From the NCBI GenBank assembly GCA_022606135.1, contig JABYQN010000002.1, positions 372,001 to 436,000 of the forward strand: 64,000 bases of DNA, in the 5' to 3' direction. The first letter of the stretch is position 1, and every line of letters starts with the position of its first letter. Source of the DNA: Fomes fomentarius. Taxonomy: Eukaryota > Basidiomycota > Agaricomycetes > Polyporales > Polyporaceae. A program made the position numbers and the translations under genes. Shown piece by piece: positions 1-12,800 of this stretch. A model generated the notes under the pieces. That model did not search any database, had not been told where the DNA came from, and worked only from the letters and a program-made list of their open reading frames with translations.

Positions 1-472
1 GCAGTACAGTCTTTACTGCAAACGAAGGATCAACCAGGCTGCGACAATTGATAGGTAGAAGCGGCGACGCTGACCTGCGTAGCCGGCAATGCCATCTCGT
101 CCTAGCCAATCCAATCGGGCCGCGCAGCGGCTGTGATGACCAGGAAGTGAGATCGGTGACAAGAAGAGTAGGCGCCAGCAGTACCGAACGGTGTTCAGCA
201 TCATGTCTATCGGCCCGCGAGGCGGAGAGAAGAAGAGGAAAGCAAGAGGAGGAAGATGCGAGCTGACTCGAAGGGTTTGTTCAGGGTGGACTTGGTCAAC
301 TGCGAGTGAATCTATGGCGGGAGTGAGTCACACCTGCCCTGGACTCTAGGCGACGGGTCCCAGACTCCGGACATCAACGTTCATGGCATGGTCTTGTACT
401 GGTACTAGATCGATAGTGTGGCATAAGGACGCGACCTCGACTCTGTTCTCCGATCCGAATATTGTCTGTCAG
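1..472. other. Downstream flank of arrestin gene A, no gene seen
   Basis: No open frame here has coding character or splice signals. This is probably the 3' flank of the minus-strand arrestin-like gene that ends at 473. Confidence 0.5.
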
Positions 473-1885
473 CTAGTACTTCTCGTCGTCCCACGTGCGG
501 TCGTCTGTATTCCAGTATGCTCTGCAGAAGACAAGCAAATCAGTAACACATTGGCGCATGACCGTAAGAGAGAAATGGACGTACGGAGGGAGCTCGAGAG
601 AAGAAGGTCCTTCTATGTCATCAGACGTCTGCGCCAGAGGCTTGTCGATGCCCGAGGCGATCGTCACTGGAACTTCAAGCTTCACTGTATTACCGACGCC
701 CGGGAAAGCCACCTTCACATGGAGCTGGTGCTAGACGTCGAATAGCAAGTCAAGACGCATCAGCTGACACGAATATCAGAACGGGGAGAACGACATACAG
801 AACAGTCCAGGAAAGGCTGCTCGAACGACGGCGGGCAGTTTAGCTTGAACGTCGACCGATACGTCGCACGCTGTACCCACACGCCCGTCGTCTGGGGCCC
901 GACCGCTCCCTTCTCGTTTCCTTTCTCTGAGTAACCGGTTGCATCCAATGGGACCCATTCCCTCCCAGGTGCCTCAACGCCGACAGGACTCGTGTTCCTA
1001 CTGCCCTCCTTCCCGCCTAGGAAGCGTGTGCCGTTGTTAGACACAGTACAGCGCTGGTACCTTCCATGGACCTTCAATATCCAGTAAAGCCCGAAATTTA
1101 TACCATGCGGCGTCTCCGGGAGAGGCGGGAAGACCGGCTTGTCAGCCGGGTGCGCGTCCGCCTTGGCCTTCGAGAGCGGCGCACTCGTCGTGATGATGGT
1201 GATCGCGTACGGGATATCGGAGAACAGAGGCAAGACAGGGATATCCGGCAACTCGAGCTCGATCTGGACCTTGGAGTAGTCGCCCCAGAGTCCTTTGCGG
1301 ATATGCTCGTCCTTTGTCCCCACGACCTTCATCTCGTGCGTCATGTTCTCCTCGCGGATGCGAGTCCCAGTCGATTCGGCCGGGAGCACCACCAGCGGGA
1401 TGCGGTGTTTCTTGTTGAGGGTGAGAGCTCCTTTGCGTGCGCCGATGGCCGCGATCGCATACTTGACTTGAACGGTATAGTTGCTGTCGTGGAGGAGAAG
1501 TGGAGGTGGGAGGCTGGTTGGGAATGTCAGCGAGAAGGGAACGCGAAGGACGTGTTCGCCTGCGGAGGGGTATACGGTGCCGCGCGACCAGATATTCGCT
1601 TTCTGGTCGACAAGTTTCGTGTTCTCGTATAGCTCGGCCTCGTTGCCGGTAAGCCATCTACGAGCAAAGTATCAGAGTAGGTTTCACTGGGGACAGCGCG
1701 TATTGTCGAATCACGATGGATACGTACGTCTTGAAGCTGCCCCGGAGGTGGACAAACACAGCTTCAATCTGCTCCTCCTGAAGCTGTCGGAAGTCGATCT
1801 CGACTTCTCCAGAGATTGTGCTTCCTGGGGTGTACACCACAGGTGGGGTGTAGAGAGTGATTGCGTAGGTCGAACGGTTGAACAT
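473..1885 (-). CDS. Arrestin-like protein A (tandem copy 1)
   Basis: Four-exon gene: 1885-1728, 1657-799, 730-585 and 521-473, giving 403 aa with all phases consistent. The N-terminus starts MFNRSTYAITLY and carries the arrestin beta-sandwich signature SGEVEIDFRQLQ followed by a HLRG strand. The C-terminal sandwich ends in KVAFPGVGN and LEVPV, with an acidic tail (DDRTWDDEKY). In fungi, alpha-arrestins are cytosolic adaptors for endocytosis of transporters or for pH signalling; that role comes from the family. No PPxY ubiquitin-ligase motif was seen, so the partner is unknown. The neighbouring gene at 2599-4041 is a tandem paralogue with the same intron positions and phases. The start was chosen because the paralogue has the equivalent MFNK start. 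Confidence 0.8.
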
Positions 1886-2598
1886 ATCTTGGACGATGAT
1901 GGATGGTTAGTGCTGAGCCGATGTGTCTTGACTGCGTTGGATCGGATTCGCCGCTCGCAAAAGGGGTCATGTATATATCACTTCACTGCACAGCATCTGC
2001 TGCGCGAACCGGTACATCTAGGCTCTGCACATTGGTCAATATTGATCACCAAACGCTCAAAGTGAGGGCAGGGCGCCCATGGGGCCGTGTTCGACTACCT
2101 TGAAGTTATGTTTCTCTCCTGCGCGACCTTGTGGTGCCTAGCAGGTGATTCGAACCGAAGCTTTGACCCACCTGGGTCGTATCCCCATTGTTCCGCAAGC
2201 TACTTCCGCAGGTTGCCGATAGCATTCGATTGCGACTCGGAGTCGGGAGATAATTTCCTGTGCATACATCAACTGAAGTTCAACTGCGCCGCAGAACGTC
2301 TCAGCGAGACATGTAGTATTACAGTGTATCAATATCATTGGCACCAGCACTACCATGACAGCGCACAGCGCTCAGCACCCCTTTGAAGGGGAGCACTGCA
2401 CCGGCACGTACATTCGACATCCGCAGCCATGCTTGCCATCATCTCTTTCCCATGTTCCCTGCGAAAATGTCGCACTCATAGAATTCCTGCTCCCGGTGGC
2501 AGTTCGAGATTTATCCTTGGGATCAATCGTTGGATAAGAGGAGGCGAAGAGACGAGCTCAGGCTGCAATTGAGGTCGGTTCGTACATGATGATTGCAG
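1886..2598. other. Intergenic spacer between the arrestin copies
   Basis: About 0.7 kb between the stop of copy B and the start of copy A. It should hold the promoter of copy A and the terminator of copy B. No further gene or repeat was recognised. Confidence 0.5.
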
Positions 2599-4041
2599 TC
2601 ACGAGTCCTTCTCGTCGTCTCCCCAGTCTTTATCGTCTGCGTCCCAGTACGCTCTACCAAGGTAACCAAGTCAGTTAGACATGCGGCCGCATATGGAGAG
2701 AATGTGGACATACGGCGGGAGATCGAGGATAGGGGGTGCGTCCTCCGTCTCGGACGAGTCTTTCGCCAAAGGCTGGTCGATGCCCGAAGTGACGGTCACC
2801 GGGAGCTCGAGCTTAAGGCCGTTTCCAATACCGGGGAACGGCACCTTAACAAGCAGTTTATACTGCAAAACCGACACATAGCATACTCATCAGCCGACGC
2901 CGGAGAGTACAGAAGAGATATCGACGCACAGCGCATTCAATGTTATGCAGTGCAAGAGACGGCGAGCAGTTGAGCTTCAACGTCCCCTCGACGGTCGCGC
3001 GCTGGACCCACACGCCCTTCGTGTCCGGATCGACGTCGGCAGGCACACTCCCGCTCTCCTTGTCCTTCCCCTTCTCACTGTTCGCTCCTGTGATGGCGTC
3101 TAGCGGGACCCACTCCCTCGCGGGCACCTCAAAACCCACTGCTCCGAGGTTCTTCCTGTCACTCTCCCTCCCGCCAAGGAAGTGCGCAACGGCCGCAGAG
3201 CTGGTCGCGCGCATCCACTTCGCACGGATCGTCAAGTTTCGATGGAGCGCGAACTCGAGGCCGTGTGGTGCGGCAGGTACGGGCGGGAAGACAAGCTTGT
3301 CAAGCGGGTGCGCGTCCGCCTTCGCCTTGGATAGCGGCGCGCTCGTCGTGATGACGGTGATCGCGTACGGGATGTCGGAGAAGAGCGGGAGGACCGGTAT
3401 GTCAGGGAGTGCGAGCTCGACCCGAACCTTGGAGTACTCGCCCCAGAGACCCTTGCGGATATGGTCCTCCTTCGACGTCGTTTTCATCGCATGCGTCGCG
3501 TGCTCCGCGCGGATCTCCGCTCCAACCGTGTCGCGTGGGAGGACCGCGAGCGGGACGCGGTGTTTCTTGTTCGGGGTGAACACGCCTTTGCGAGCGCCGA
3601 CAGCGGAGACAGAGTAGCGGATCATGGCCTTCTCGAAGACCCTGTTGTAGATGAGGGAGGGCGGGAGCTGCTCTGGCAGCGTCAGGGCGAACGGGATCCG
3701 GAGAACGTCTTCACCTGCGGCGGGATATTCAGCACCTCGTTGCCAGACTGAAGTCGATTCGTTGACGAGGGTGATGAACTCCCAAGTGTTGACCTTGTCT
3801 CGATGGATCCATCTACGCAAAAGTCCTTTTAGCATGTCCCCAGATGCTGAGATCTACCAGAATCTGAAGAGACGTACGTCTTCGACGTGCCGCGTAGGCG
3901 GACGGAGACCTCTTCAATCTTCTCTTCCTGCAGCTGCCGGAAGTCGATGTGAACTTCTCCGCTGACAATACTCCCCGCGGAATAGACTGCCGGTGGGACG
4001 TAGACTGTGATAGCAGAGCTTGATCTCAACTTGTTGAACAT
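2599..4041 (-). CDS. Arrestin-like protein B (tandem copy 2)
   Basis: Four-exon gene: 4041-3878, 3812-2930, 2862-2714 and 2653-2599, giving 416 aa. The arrestin N-domain shows SGEVHIDFRQLQ and a VRLRGTSKTW strand, split by an intron in the ACA codon. The C-domain ends in KVPFPGIGN, LELPVTV and LPPAYWDADD, with an acidic tail. Introns sit at the same three positions as in copy A (phases 2, 0 and 2), so the two arose by tandem duplication after the intron pattern was fixed. An upstream in-frame ATG at 4068 would add nine residues; 4041 is preferred by comparison with copy A. Function by family: cargo adaptor for membrane-protein trafficking. A specific target cannot be read from the sequence. 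Confidence 0.82.
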
Positions 4042-5390
4042 CGGACGAGTGGTTATGACCGCGCTCAACGCTGCGGGGTCAGACTGTCTTTATACTGTTG
4101 AGTGTGCCGAGATGTGCCGAAGGTGTGAAGATGCACAGCAAGACAGGAGCAAAGGAAGCAGCCAAGCCGAGTTGGAGCGCGCGAATGACTCGACGACCGG
4201 TCTAGCGTGCTGCGGTAAGTTGCAACTACTCACGTGTATCCACTTTGACAACGGACCACTGCCAATTAGAACAATCATATACAGTCGGGTGTGAGGACGC
4301 TGATAACGGCTTCAGTAACTTGATTTGAAATCGGAGATTGAAAGGACCTTCAAGGCTTGCAGGTTGCGATACGCCACAACTCAGTGCCCATAGTAGGCTA
4401 TGATGTGGGTACTTCAATGATCAACGAATTGCGCTCAACGCGCAACGAGCAGGGTTGACACAACTCTTCGCCTTGATACATGACCACAATAATAATTCCC
4501 GCGATGCTCGCACGTATTCGCTAATGCAGCGAGTAATTCCGATGCTCACGGAGTTGTGGCATAGCGTACTTGTCTCCTGACAGATGACATCGGAGATCGG
4601 ACTCGGAGGCGTGAACAGCTTGATATTTGACCAATTCACAAAGGGCAGTGTCGAGCCCAAGACATAGAGTAGGCCAATGCCGAAAATGAGACTATCGATA
4701 TCAGCATTTGCGCCCATGATGTTCATCTTCACCTGTGCATCCGCACGCTTGCGGAACACGGGGGACGTTTACCTCCCCAGCCGTTTTCGTTATGAAACCT
4801 GTCGAGGCAGAGCTTCTGGAGCTCATCTATCTAATGGAGAATGAGGCGAGGAGTATGCAAAACGGATGGTGTGCATAAGTACACTCTCTGGGGACCCACC
4901 GTATGCCTCAACTGTAGTAGAGCCTCATTCAGGTCTTTCTCAGATCATAGATGCCGGGCTACCACCGCCGAACGAGCGCCAGCTCGTAAATGTATCAGCG
5001 CAAACCATGTCAGTGCCAGCTCTTCGGTTGTCATTCCCTGGCAGCCTGTCTCTGCCGACCTTGCGGGGAACTGGCCAGGATATCGTGGACTCAGGATGAC
5101 CTACAGTACTCAGACAAGCCCCGGCAATACCCGAAGGTCTTCTCCTTTCCTAATAACGACAACTTTCGGTCGCATACCGGGCTTGGTCAACGCCCAAGTC
5201 CCCTCATGAATCGCCTCGGAAGACCGTGGCAGAATTTCAGCTAACGTTCAAGTGTTGAGCCTTTCTTTGCCTTGAGATAGTATCTTTATTCACGTTCGTT
5301 TGTCAGCAATACAAGATATGAGGAGTACAAGGGCCACACGCACGCCTTCGAATAATCATTTCTCACCATAGTAAAAGTGAGCAAACAATA
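4042..5390. other. Gene-poor spacer
   Basis: Only short open frames are present. A minus-strand frame near 4700-4620 has a short hydrophobic stretch but no continuation that could be spliced to it. Nothing is supported here. Confidence 0.45.
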
Positions 5391-5827
5391 TCAGAGATCG
5401 ACACCGAGATCTTCGAAAGGAAGGTGTTCAAGAAAGGCATAACCCTCCGGCGCTAGAAGCAGGGGACTCGACCATTCGGCTGTGACAATACAAGTTTCTA
5501 ATACAGAGACAATCGGAGCCAGGCGCAACCAAGCGGAGAATCGACGAACCAACCGACATGACCTAGGAGTCGAGGAGAACGAATACCATAGACGTTCGTG
5601 AAACTCATGAACCGTCATGAGAGCCGACGCACTGGACACTGTTACATACTGGAGGATAAGAACAAAACATCAGAACTATCAGAAATCACAACAACGGCAT
5701 GCGGTAACGAGCACAACAGCAATTCCCCGGATCTGAGTCCTACATAGGGCGAACGACTTCGGCGGAGGTAGGAAGATCGTAAAAACGGGGGCGCCTAGGG
5801 TTCGTCCTGCGGTCTCGTCCGTGTCCA
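5391..5827 (-). CDS. Possible small two-exon hypothetical protein
   Basis: A minus-strand ATG at 5827 opens a frame beginning MDTDETAGRTLGAPVF. It can be spliced through a roughly 60-66 base intron ending CTCCAG just before 5640 into an 80-codon frame that ends LEHLPFEDLGVDL. The composition is protein-like and the phases fit, but the donor (GTGCTC or GTTACC) is weak and no family is recognised. It lies between the arrestin pair and the EST1-like gene, on the same strand. It could be a chance open frame. Confidence 0.28.
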
Positions 5828-6035
5828 TGCTATATCACCTGAGACGTGGCGTCGCCTGTATAAGCGCAAAGGCTGTTGTGAGATGACATGCGAGATTGTC
5901 TGCTGGCGGTCAGCGGTGAAGTTGTGCGAGGGGCGGCCTAGAGCCTCAGATGCTCTGACCGAGTACAACCTTCGTCTGACTGTCCGGATAGACGTCTAAG
6001 GGCGGAAAGAAAACACCGAGAGCAATCATGGGTTG

Positions 6036-9000
6036 CTATCCGGAGTTCCAAAGTTGAGCCATAGAAGACAAGGGAGGCGGGAATCCGTTGCCATGATTGG
6101 CTACACGGTGTTCGACATGGTAAGGCACCGAGCGATCGTGCATTCCCGGTGCCTCTTGCCGTACATACGAAGGGTCTAGCTTTCGCGAATAGATTGGATC
6201 GGCATATGCGCCAGGGACCCCCGTGTTGAATGATATGGGTGCCTGCTCTGTGAGTGCAGGGAACGACCCAAACGGCTCTGACTGTTGGCTTTGCGTCTGG
6301 CTGGATGGCAGCTGAGAGCGACTCGATGTCAAGGAGAGAGACTGTACACGTTGGCGGCCGTGAGGAGGAGAGAAAAGGGTGGTGTTGTATTGGTGCGCAG
6401 GCCCAAGTGGAACGGAAGGATGACTGGGACCTAAGGAGGACTGCGCGGGGAATACCGACGGCGCGATAGGAAGCTGACTCTGCAAGTATGACGAATACAA
6501 GGGACCGCTGGTCGTTCCTGCAGCACCCCGGAAGTGAGGCACAGCACTCTCGTTGGATGACCATATCGAGTTGCCATTGAGAGGATTGGGACCGAATAAC
6601 ATCGGCACAGAAGCTTGACGCGTGTGCAAAGATCGGGAGAGGTCTTTGGGTGGACTGCGATGAAGCACGTTCGCTAAGATGTCCTGTGCCGTGGTGATGC
6701 TTGGTGGAGGAATCACAGAAGGCGTCGCCTCGTTGTTCTTCGGCGCGTACCTTGGCGAGAGAGACTCGGGGCTACGAGGACTCAAGATCGGTACAGCAGC
6801 ACTGACGACCGACTGTCGGGGAGGAGATACAGGCAATGGAGCTGCAGCCGGAAATGCCGTGACAATTGCGGAATCGCGGACACTCGTCCTGCAAAATCGA
6901 TAGTGAGCTTGGCGATCTAAGGAGGTTCAAGCGATGAACGAACCGAGGATTCCACACGATCTCGTCCTCTTCATCCTCATCGTCGTCCTCGTTCGCACCG
7001 AGCGCAGTGCGGAAAGCGGCTTCGACAGGGTCGTCTTCTGTCCGAGTGATATCAGTCATATTATCATCGTCCACGTCCGTAGCTAGTGGAAGGTTTGGGA
7101 GTCGGGTGGGAACGGTCGGGGACATGCGCGCGACAACTGGCTGTCTTGGTCGCTCGCGGTAAGTAGGCTTGGGAGGGACAACACTGGAATGGGTGCGAAT
7201 GTCACTCGGCAGAGGCTCAGGCAACCCTCTTACGTCGAATTTGTCGTCCAACAAGACGAAAGGAGAGGTCTAGCGAACACGGCCCATATAAGCGACTGTC
7301 CCTTGAAGGGTGCATATACAAACGTACCTCATCTTGTGCGATGGCCTGCGCATCCGCCAACAGGTCAGCAATCCGCATCAGCTGTTCTTCATTTGGATGC
7401 ACTTGTTCGACAGGAACGACAGTCTGAATCCCACTATTCCCTGCGCCCGTCTTGCTTGGAAGGTCCACGCCGATAACCTCAGTGGGCACGAACTTCTTTA
7501 ACGGGAGGAAACCAGCCATTTCGACGTCCTCTTCCAGGAATGCCGCAAGTTCGGGTAGTCGATCGGCAGGGAACGCGCTGATGAGCGCATTCGAGAATTG
7601 AGCGTATACTCGCCAGAATGTCGTAAAACCGGGGATGGATAACCCCAGCGATACACTGGCCGACCGTCTATCACCCCCTCGTCGTCGGTCTCGACCTTTA
7701 TTCTTCAGGTTAGCTTCGGATTCTGTAGCTCCGTTGACGCCCTGAACAGCCTGAGAAACGTAGCGTAGATTGGCCCGGATCCATTTGCTCGCGATTCTTA
7801 AGGCAGGAAGAGTTCGTCGAAACGCCGCAGTGATACGCTGCGCCAAGTCGTGTTCGACGTCTTCAGAAGATGCCTCGTTGATTTGTGCGATGCCAACCTC
7901 GAGAAGCATACGGTGCATGAGCAACAGATGGGAGGCGATAGAACTCTCGATAGCAGCAGAGGTCGCCAGCGGGGGACCCTTTTTGTGCCCGTTAGACGAC
8001 GATAGTCGGAACATGCGATGCTTCCATAGTGCGCCCTGAGCAAGGACGACGGTCTTTAAGATGATATCGAGTGGGAGTACCCTCTCGGTGATCAGCGACT
8101 TGAACTCGTCCGCCAGCTTTTGGGCAAGATGTGGGGAGAGAGCTTCCGCCCTACAAGCGACATGTGAGCACATACATTGGAAGGTGTGGCAAGTCAACGC
8201 ACTCTTCTGGAGAGACCCTCCACAACGCGTGAAGAACAATGAGTTTCTCCTTGTAGGCTTCGACGCGAAGACGGGGTGCCATCTGTGTGGCGTCACCTCG
8301 AGCCTGTTCCTTCTCGCGCTCCTTGTCCCTCTTCGCCCCTCGAGCCTTCCATTGGTCCAGCGTCTTGGAGAGCACTGTCCCAAGGTTCTCCGCAGCAGTG
8401 TCGTACGGCGAGCGCACGCACAACGCGCGGTAGTACTGGACCAATGAATTGAACACGTCCTTCTGGTAGGACGCAAGAATAGCCATTTGGTGCGCGGGAT
8501 TCCCGTCCTGAGGAAGTAGGAGGCGCGCCTGCTGGTAGCATTGCTGCGCCTTGTCGTAGTTGCGCATCCGTGGCATTACCGGCTGCGCTACACCATTCGG
8601 CGGGGCCGCGCCACCCTTCTTCCCCCTTCCCTTCTGATTCCCGCCTCCCATCGCAGGTGGACCGTCTTCATGCCCCGCGCGGGGACGCCCACCGGCCTCG
8701 TTGTACTGTTCCTTGTAGCGCTCGATGTCTCCAAGGCACACTAGCGCTTTGCTGAGTATTGCCATCCGGCCTTCGCGCTGTTCGCGAGTGGAGGGGGTGA
8801 GCGAGGGTGCAATAGCAGCGATGTCTGCATCGGAGGGGAATTGGAAATGGTTGCGCTTCGGAGGCCCATTCTCCACGGGTTGCTCATCGGACAGGATACC
8901 GAGCTCCGCGAGGACTGGGTGTGCATCGTCGAGCTGGAAGACACGGCGGATACGCACGATCAACTGGATCCAGAACTTCTCCTCGTCCGCAAGGAATTGT

Positions 9001-9494
9001 CGAAACCGCTGGAGTAGCTTGCGATACTCGACAGGGCCGTGTGCGCCATGCCCTCGCCCTCCCTGCGCCTGTCCCTGCGCTTGCGGTTGCTGCTGGTGTT
9101 GGCGGGGTGCGCTGTGTATGGCGCGGTCAAGTGCGGCTATGCGTTGCTTGTATACGGCGATGAACGCATAGGACGTCTGCATCCATAGGTGGTTTTCCGC
9201 ATCCTTTGACTCCGGCGCATACGGGTGCAGCAGCAGCAACCTGAGGCAAACTCGCCGCAATCTGGAGAGTACGCCCGTGCAACCCACTCAGATCCCACCT
9301 GTTACCCAGTTTCAAGTCGAGAAGGACGCACTGTTTTCGTGTGAAATCTGTCTCCTTATCCCATGGATCCTTGGTCTTGAGCGATTCTTTCAGGCTTTGC
9401 TGAAGGCTCTTCGCCTCTCTGCCCAGGTTGAGTGGATGGAGAATGGTACCGCAGGTGGGACATACCTAGCGGAATGTGCAGCTTCTTCTGACAT
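6036..9494 (-). CDS. EST1/SMG7-family protein
   Basis: Six exons: 9494-9466, 9418-9332, 9261-8203, 8150-7328, 7269-6944 and 6888-6036. They total 3177 bases, 1058 aa, with every phase closing. The N-terminal part carries the EST1 hallmarks: DPWDKETDF, then LLLLHPYAPESKDAENHLW, the 14-3-3-like helical bundle. It continues with LGDIERYKEQYN, a Gly-rich insertion, and the TPR-like region NYDKAQQCYQQARLLLPQDG. The EST1 DNA/RNA-binding-type helical domain follows, then an acidic patch (about residues 715-735) and a long Ser/Pro/Gln-rich tail. No PIN nuclease domain is present, which points to the SMG7/Est1 rather than SMG6 branch. By family it would act in nonsense-mediated decay (binding phosphorylated UPF1) and/or telomerase recruitment; these roles cannot be separated from sequence alone. 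Confidence 0.88.
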
Positions 9495-9863
9495 GGCAAG
9501 GGAGGTGAATGCTCATAGTTCATCACGGAAGGCGTAAACAGCCATCCTGGACGTGGTGGACGTTGTGGAGAGAGATGGAGCATATTCGGGCGCTGGAGAA
9601 CCGAGGCCCTACATCGGCGCCAATACTGCGGTAGTACAAGTTCACAGCTGTGCCATTCAACTTCAGTCTATCGTTATGTATATCATAGTTGCTGCAGTTG
9701 GATCACTAGCACGGAAAGGCAATGGGATGATGGTAGCTACACAGGGGTTCTAGACAAGAGAGGAGAACAAGACAGCATGGTATACAATCATACACTGAAT
9801 CCAATTAATGCGTGTGTAGATCGAGAATCAAGATGGCAATACGAGACCAAACAGTGGGAGATT

Positions 9864-12800
9864 CTAGTCCTCCTCCTCATCGTCGACATCGTGGCCGCTG
9901 CGGAATAGGGCGACCAGGTCCTCGATGCCAAGGCGCTGGTTCTTGAGCTTGTCTCCAGAAAGGGTGGCAGAGGTGAGTGCCCGCTTCTTCTCCTGGAGCT
10001 GTCGAAGGTCATCCGGTGTTAGGCGCACCCGTAGCAGTTATAGATGCAGAGTGAACATACCTCCAAGATACGCTGCTCGACGGTGTCCGGGACGCAGAGC
10101 TTATGGATGTTGACCGCACGCTTCTGGCCGAAGCGGTGAGCGCGGTCGAAGGCTTGGTCCTCCAAGGCAGGGTTCCACCACGGATCGACAAGGATGACAT
10201 TGTTGCAGCAGGTCAAGTTGAGACCAGTGCTTCCAGCCTTGAACGAGATTAGGATGACCTTGGTCGACCTGCTGTTACTGATCGCGTCGATGGATTCGTC
10301 ACGCGCGACCTTGTTCATGGAGCCGTCGTCTACACGCACACATCAGTCAAGTTCATTCGAATCAGTCATAGAGACGAAAGGAACACCCACATCGAACGAA
10401 CTTCAACCCCTCCCTGCGCAAGAACGGCTCGATCAAATCAAGCATGCTAGTGAATTGGGAGAAGATGATTGTTTTCTCGCCCTCTCCGCGCCCCTCGATG
10501 TCCTTGAGGAGCTTGACGATCATGCGCGTCTTCGACGAGTGCGGGGGCAAGCCGTAGTCGGGGTCTGCAGCAGCCTTGCGAGCGGCCTTGTAGACGTCCT
10601 CGCAGTCGACACAGACGTCGTCGCGCCAGGTGTTGTCAGGACTCAAAGGCTTTTGGCAGATCTGACACGGCTTGCGCGCGATGGCAAGCCCAGCAAGGAG
10701 CCCGGCGAGGTCGTCGCCGTCCTCCTCCTCGTTGTCGTTCTGGCTTGCACTCTTAGGCTCCACCGCCTCCTGGTCGTTCTTGTAGTCCTTGGAGATCAGA
10801 GCAGGGTGGTTGCACGCTGTTCGACCATCACAATCAGTTCTGGGCATGAGAACAAGCTGTATGCGGTGGACTCACTTTGCCTCATACGCAACAGCAAGAC
10901 GAGCACCGAAGTGTACGCCTTGTTGATGTCGCCCTGCTGGAGCTTCTCAAGGCTGCTCTGTACCTTCTGCTCCACCGAGTTGTAGAACTCGCGCTCGACT
11001 TGGTCGAACTCGCAGTCGACAATGTTGACCAACCTTGCTGGCAGGTCGACGATGGGCTTCCCGTTGACGAGGGTAGTCTTGGTCCGTCGGAGCATGATAG
11101 CGTGGAGGACCACCTGAGGGCGAGTTCGTCAGCAAGACTGCTTGGACCGAGCACAAGAGTTACCACTGCATACCTGCAGACGCTTCAAGGCACGAACAGG
11201 TTTGCCTGCCTTGACTGGCTTGGCGATTGACGTGTTGAAGGTTTGCCAGTCGTTCAAGGGGCTGATGCGCAAAAATTTGATGAGGGAGTATATCTCCTCG
11301 ACGTTGTTTTGCCTATCATGAAGCGTGAATATCGGTCATAGAGACAGTGCGATATTGAGAACTCACATCGGAGTACCGGTCAGACACCATCGGTACTTCG
11401 CATCAAGCGCACAGCACGCAATGGCAGCCTTGGTGTTCCTGTTCTTGATGTTGTGTGCCTCATCTATTCGACTCGCTCAGTGTACATATCTTCTACTACG
11501 ATTCACGAACAGGAGCTCACCGAGAACGACACGCCACCACTTGACCCGGAACAAGGCATCCTTGACCTTGCCACGCTTTGGTGCTGACTTCAGGCGTTTC
11601 GTGAAATCGTCTGAATCGTCATCGTCATCTGAGTCGTCATCGTCCTTCTGCTTCTTCTTGCCCTTGGACTTGCCCTCGTTCTTGCCACCTGAGTACGCGC
11701 CATACTCAGATGTAACAACACTGTACGATGTCACGACTATATGTGCTCGTTCTAGCTCGTATGGGTCTATTGAAGCATCCAATGAGCCCTTATTCTTGTG
11801 AACAGAACACCTGCCACGTACCCGTCGTACGGCTCGCGCCGTGATGCTGCACCACGCGTAAGCCGGAGGTATACTTCTTCGTCTCGCTCTCCCACTGCGA
11901 CATCAACGATATCGGGCAAATAACCCTGAAAAGGCGACGAGGAATGAGGATTGTAGAATCAGGCGGACGGAAAGGAGGAAAGACATACAGCGTGGAGCCA
12001 GACCATCCAGCGGCCTTATCCTTCTTAGTCGGACGACCCTCCATTATACGTGTAAGAGTTGAGACCGTCTTGCCCAAGCTGTGTGCACGTACATGTCAAC
12101 AATTCATCGGCGTACATTGAGCGGCTTCTCGCTCACCCCATGTCATCGGCAAGGATACCACCCGACTTCTTACCAGACTCCCGCTCAGCCATCCAATGCC
12201 TGCTCTTCACCTGATGAGGCAGGAGCATGACACCCTCCCGGAATCCTTCAACCATCGCGTCTTCCTTCGTGTACTCCACGTTAGTGTCGTTGTACGCGTC
12301 GGCGACGAAGTCACGCAACGCTTTCTCCGTTTCTGCCTGGGACATAAGTCGATCTTCCATAGGATCGACCTGCGGAATCTCAAAGGTCTCCCAGTTAGGA
12401 TTTGACGACCCCACCGCAGCCTGCTGAGAGCTGCTGTAAGGCGGTCGAAAGACAGGCACCGCGATGGGTACTGCGGGTTTTGAGAACCCGGGCTTGGGCT
12501 GTGAGGACTGCATGGGCCGTACGTAGTTGGCAGGTTGTGTACGTAGGGGAGGCGAACTACAAAGATTGAGGTGAGCAGACCACAGGTCAAGAGCCGTACT
12601 CCAACTTACACTACTTGAACCTCGTCCTCAGAGTCCGAGGATATGACGATTGGACCTTTAGGATTCCTCGGCTGAGTTTGCGCCAGCGGACGCGGTGGCG
12701 GATCGATATCAGATGGACCACCCTGAATACAAATCAGTATGAGCGCAACGTCATCGGCAGCGAAGACTCACGATGTCGGTGTGCGCGGGCTGAGGTGGGC

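Noticed and set aside
1066..1632. 188-codon plus-strand frame
   Set aside because: It is the antisense shadow of arrestin A exon 2.
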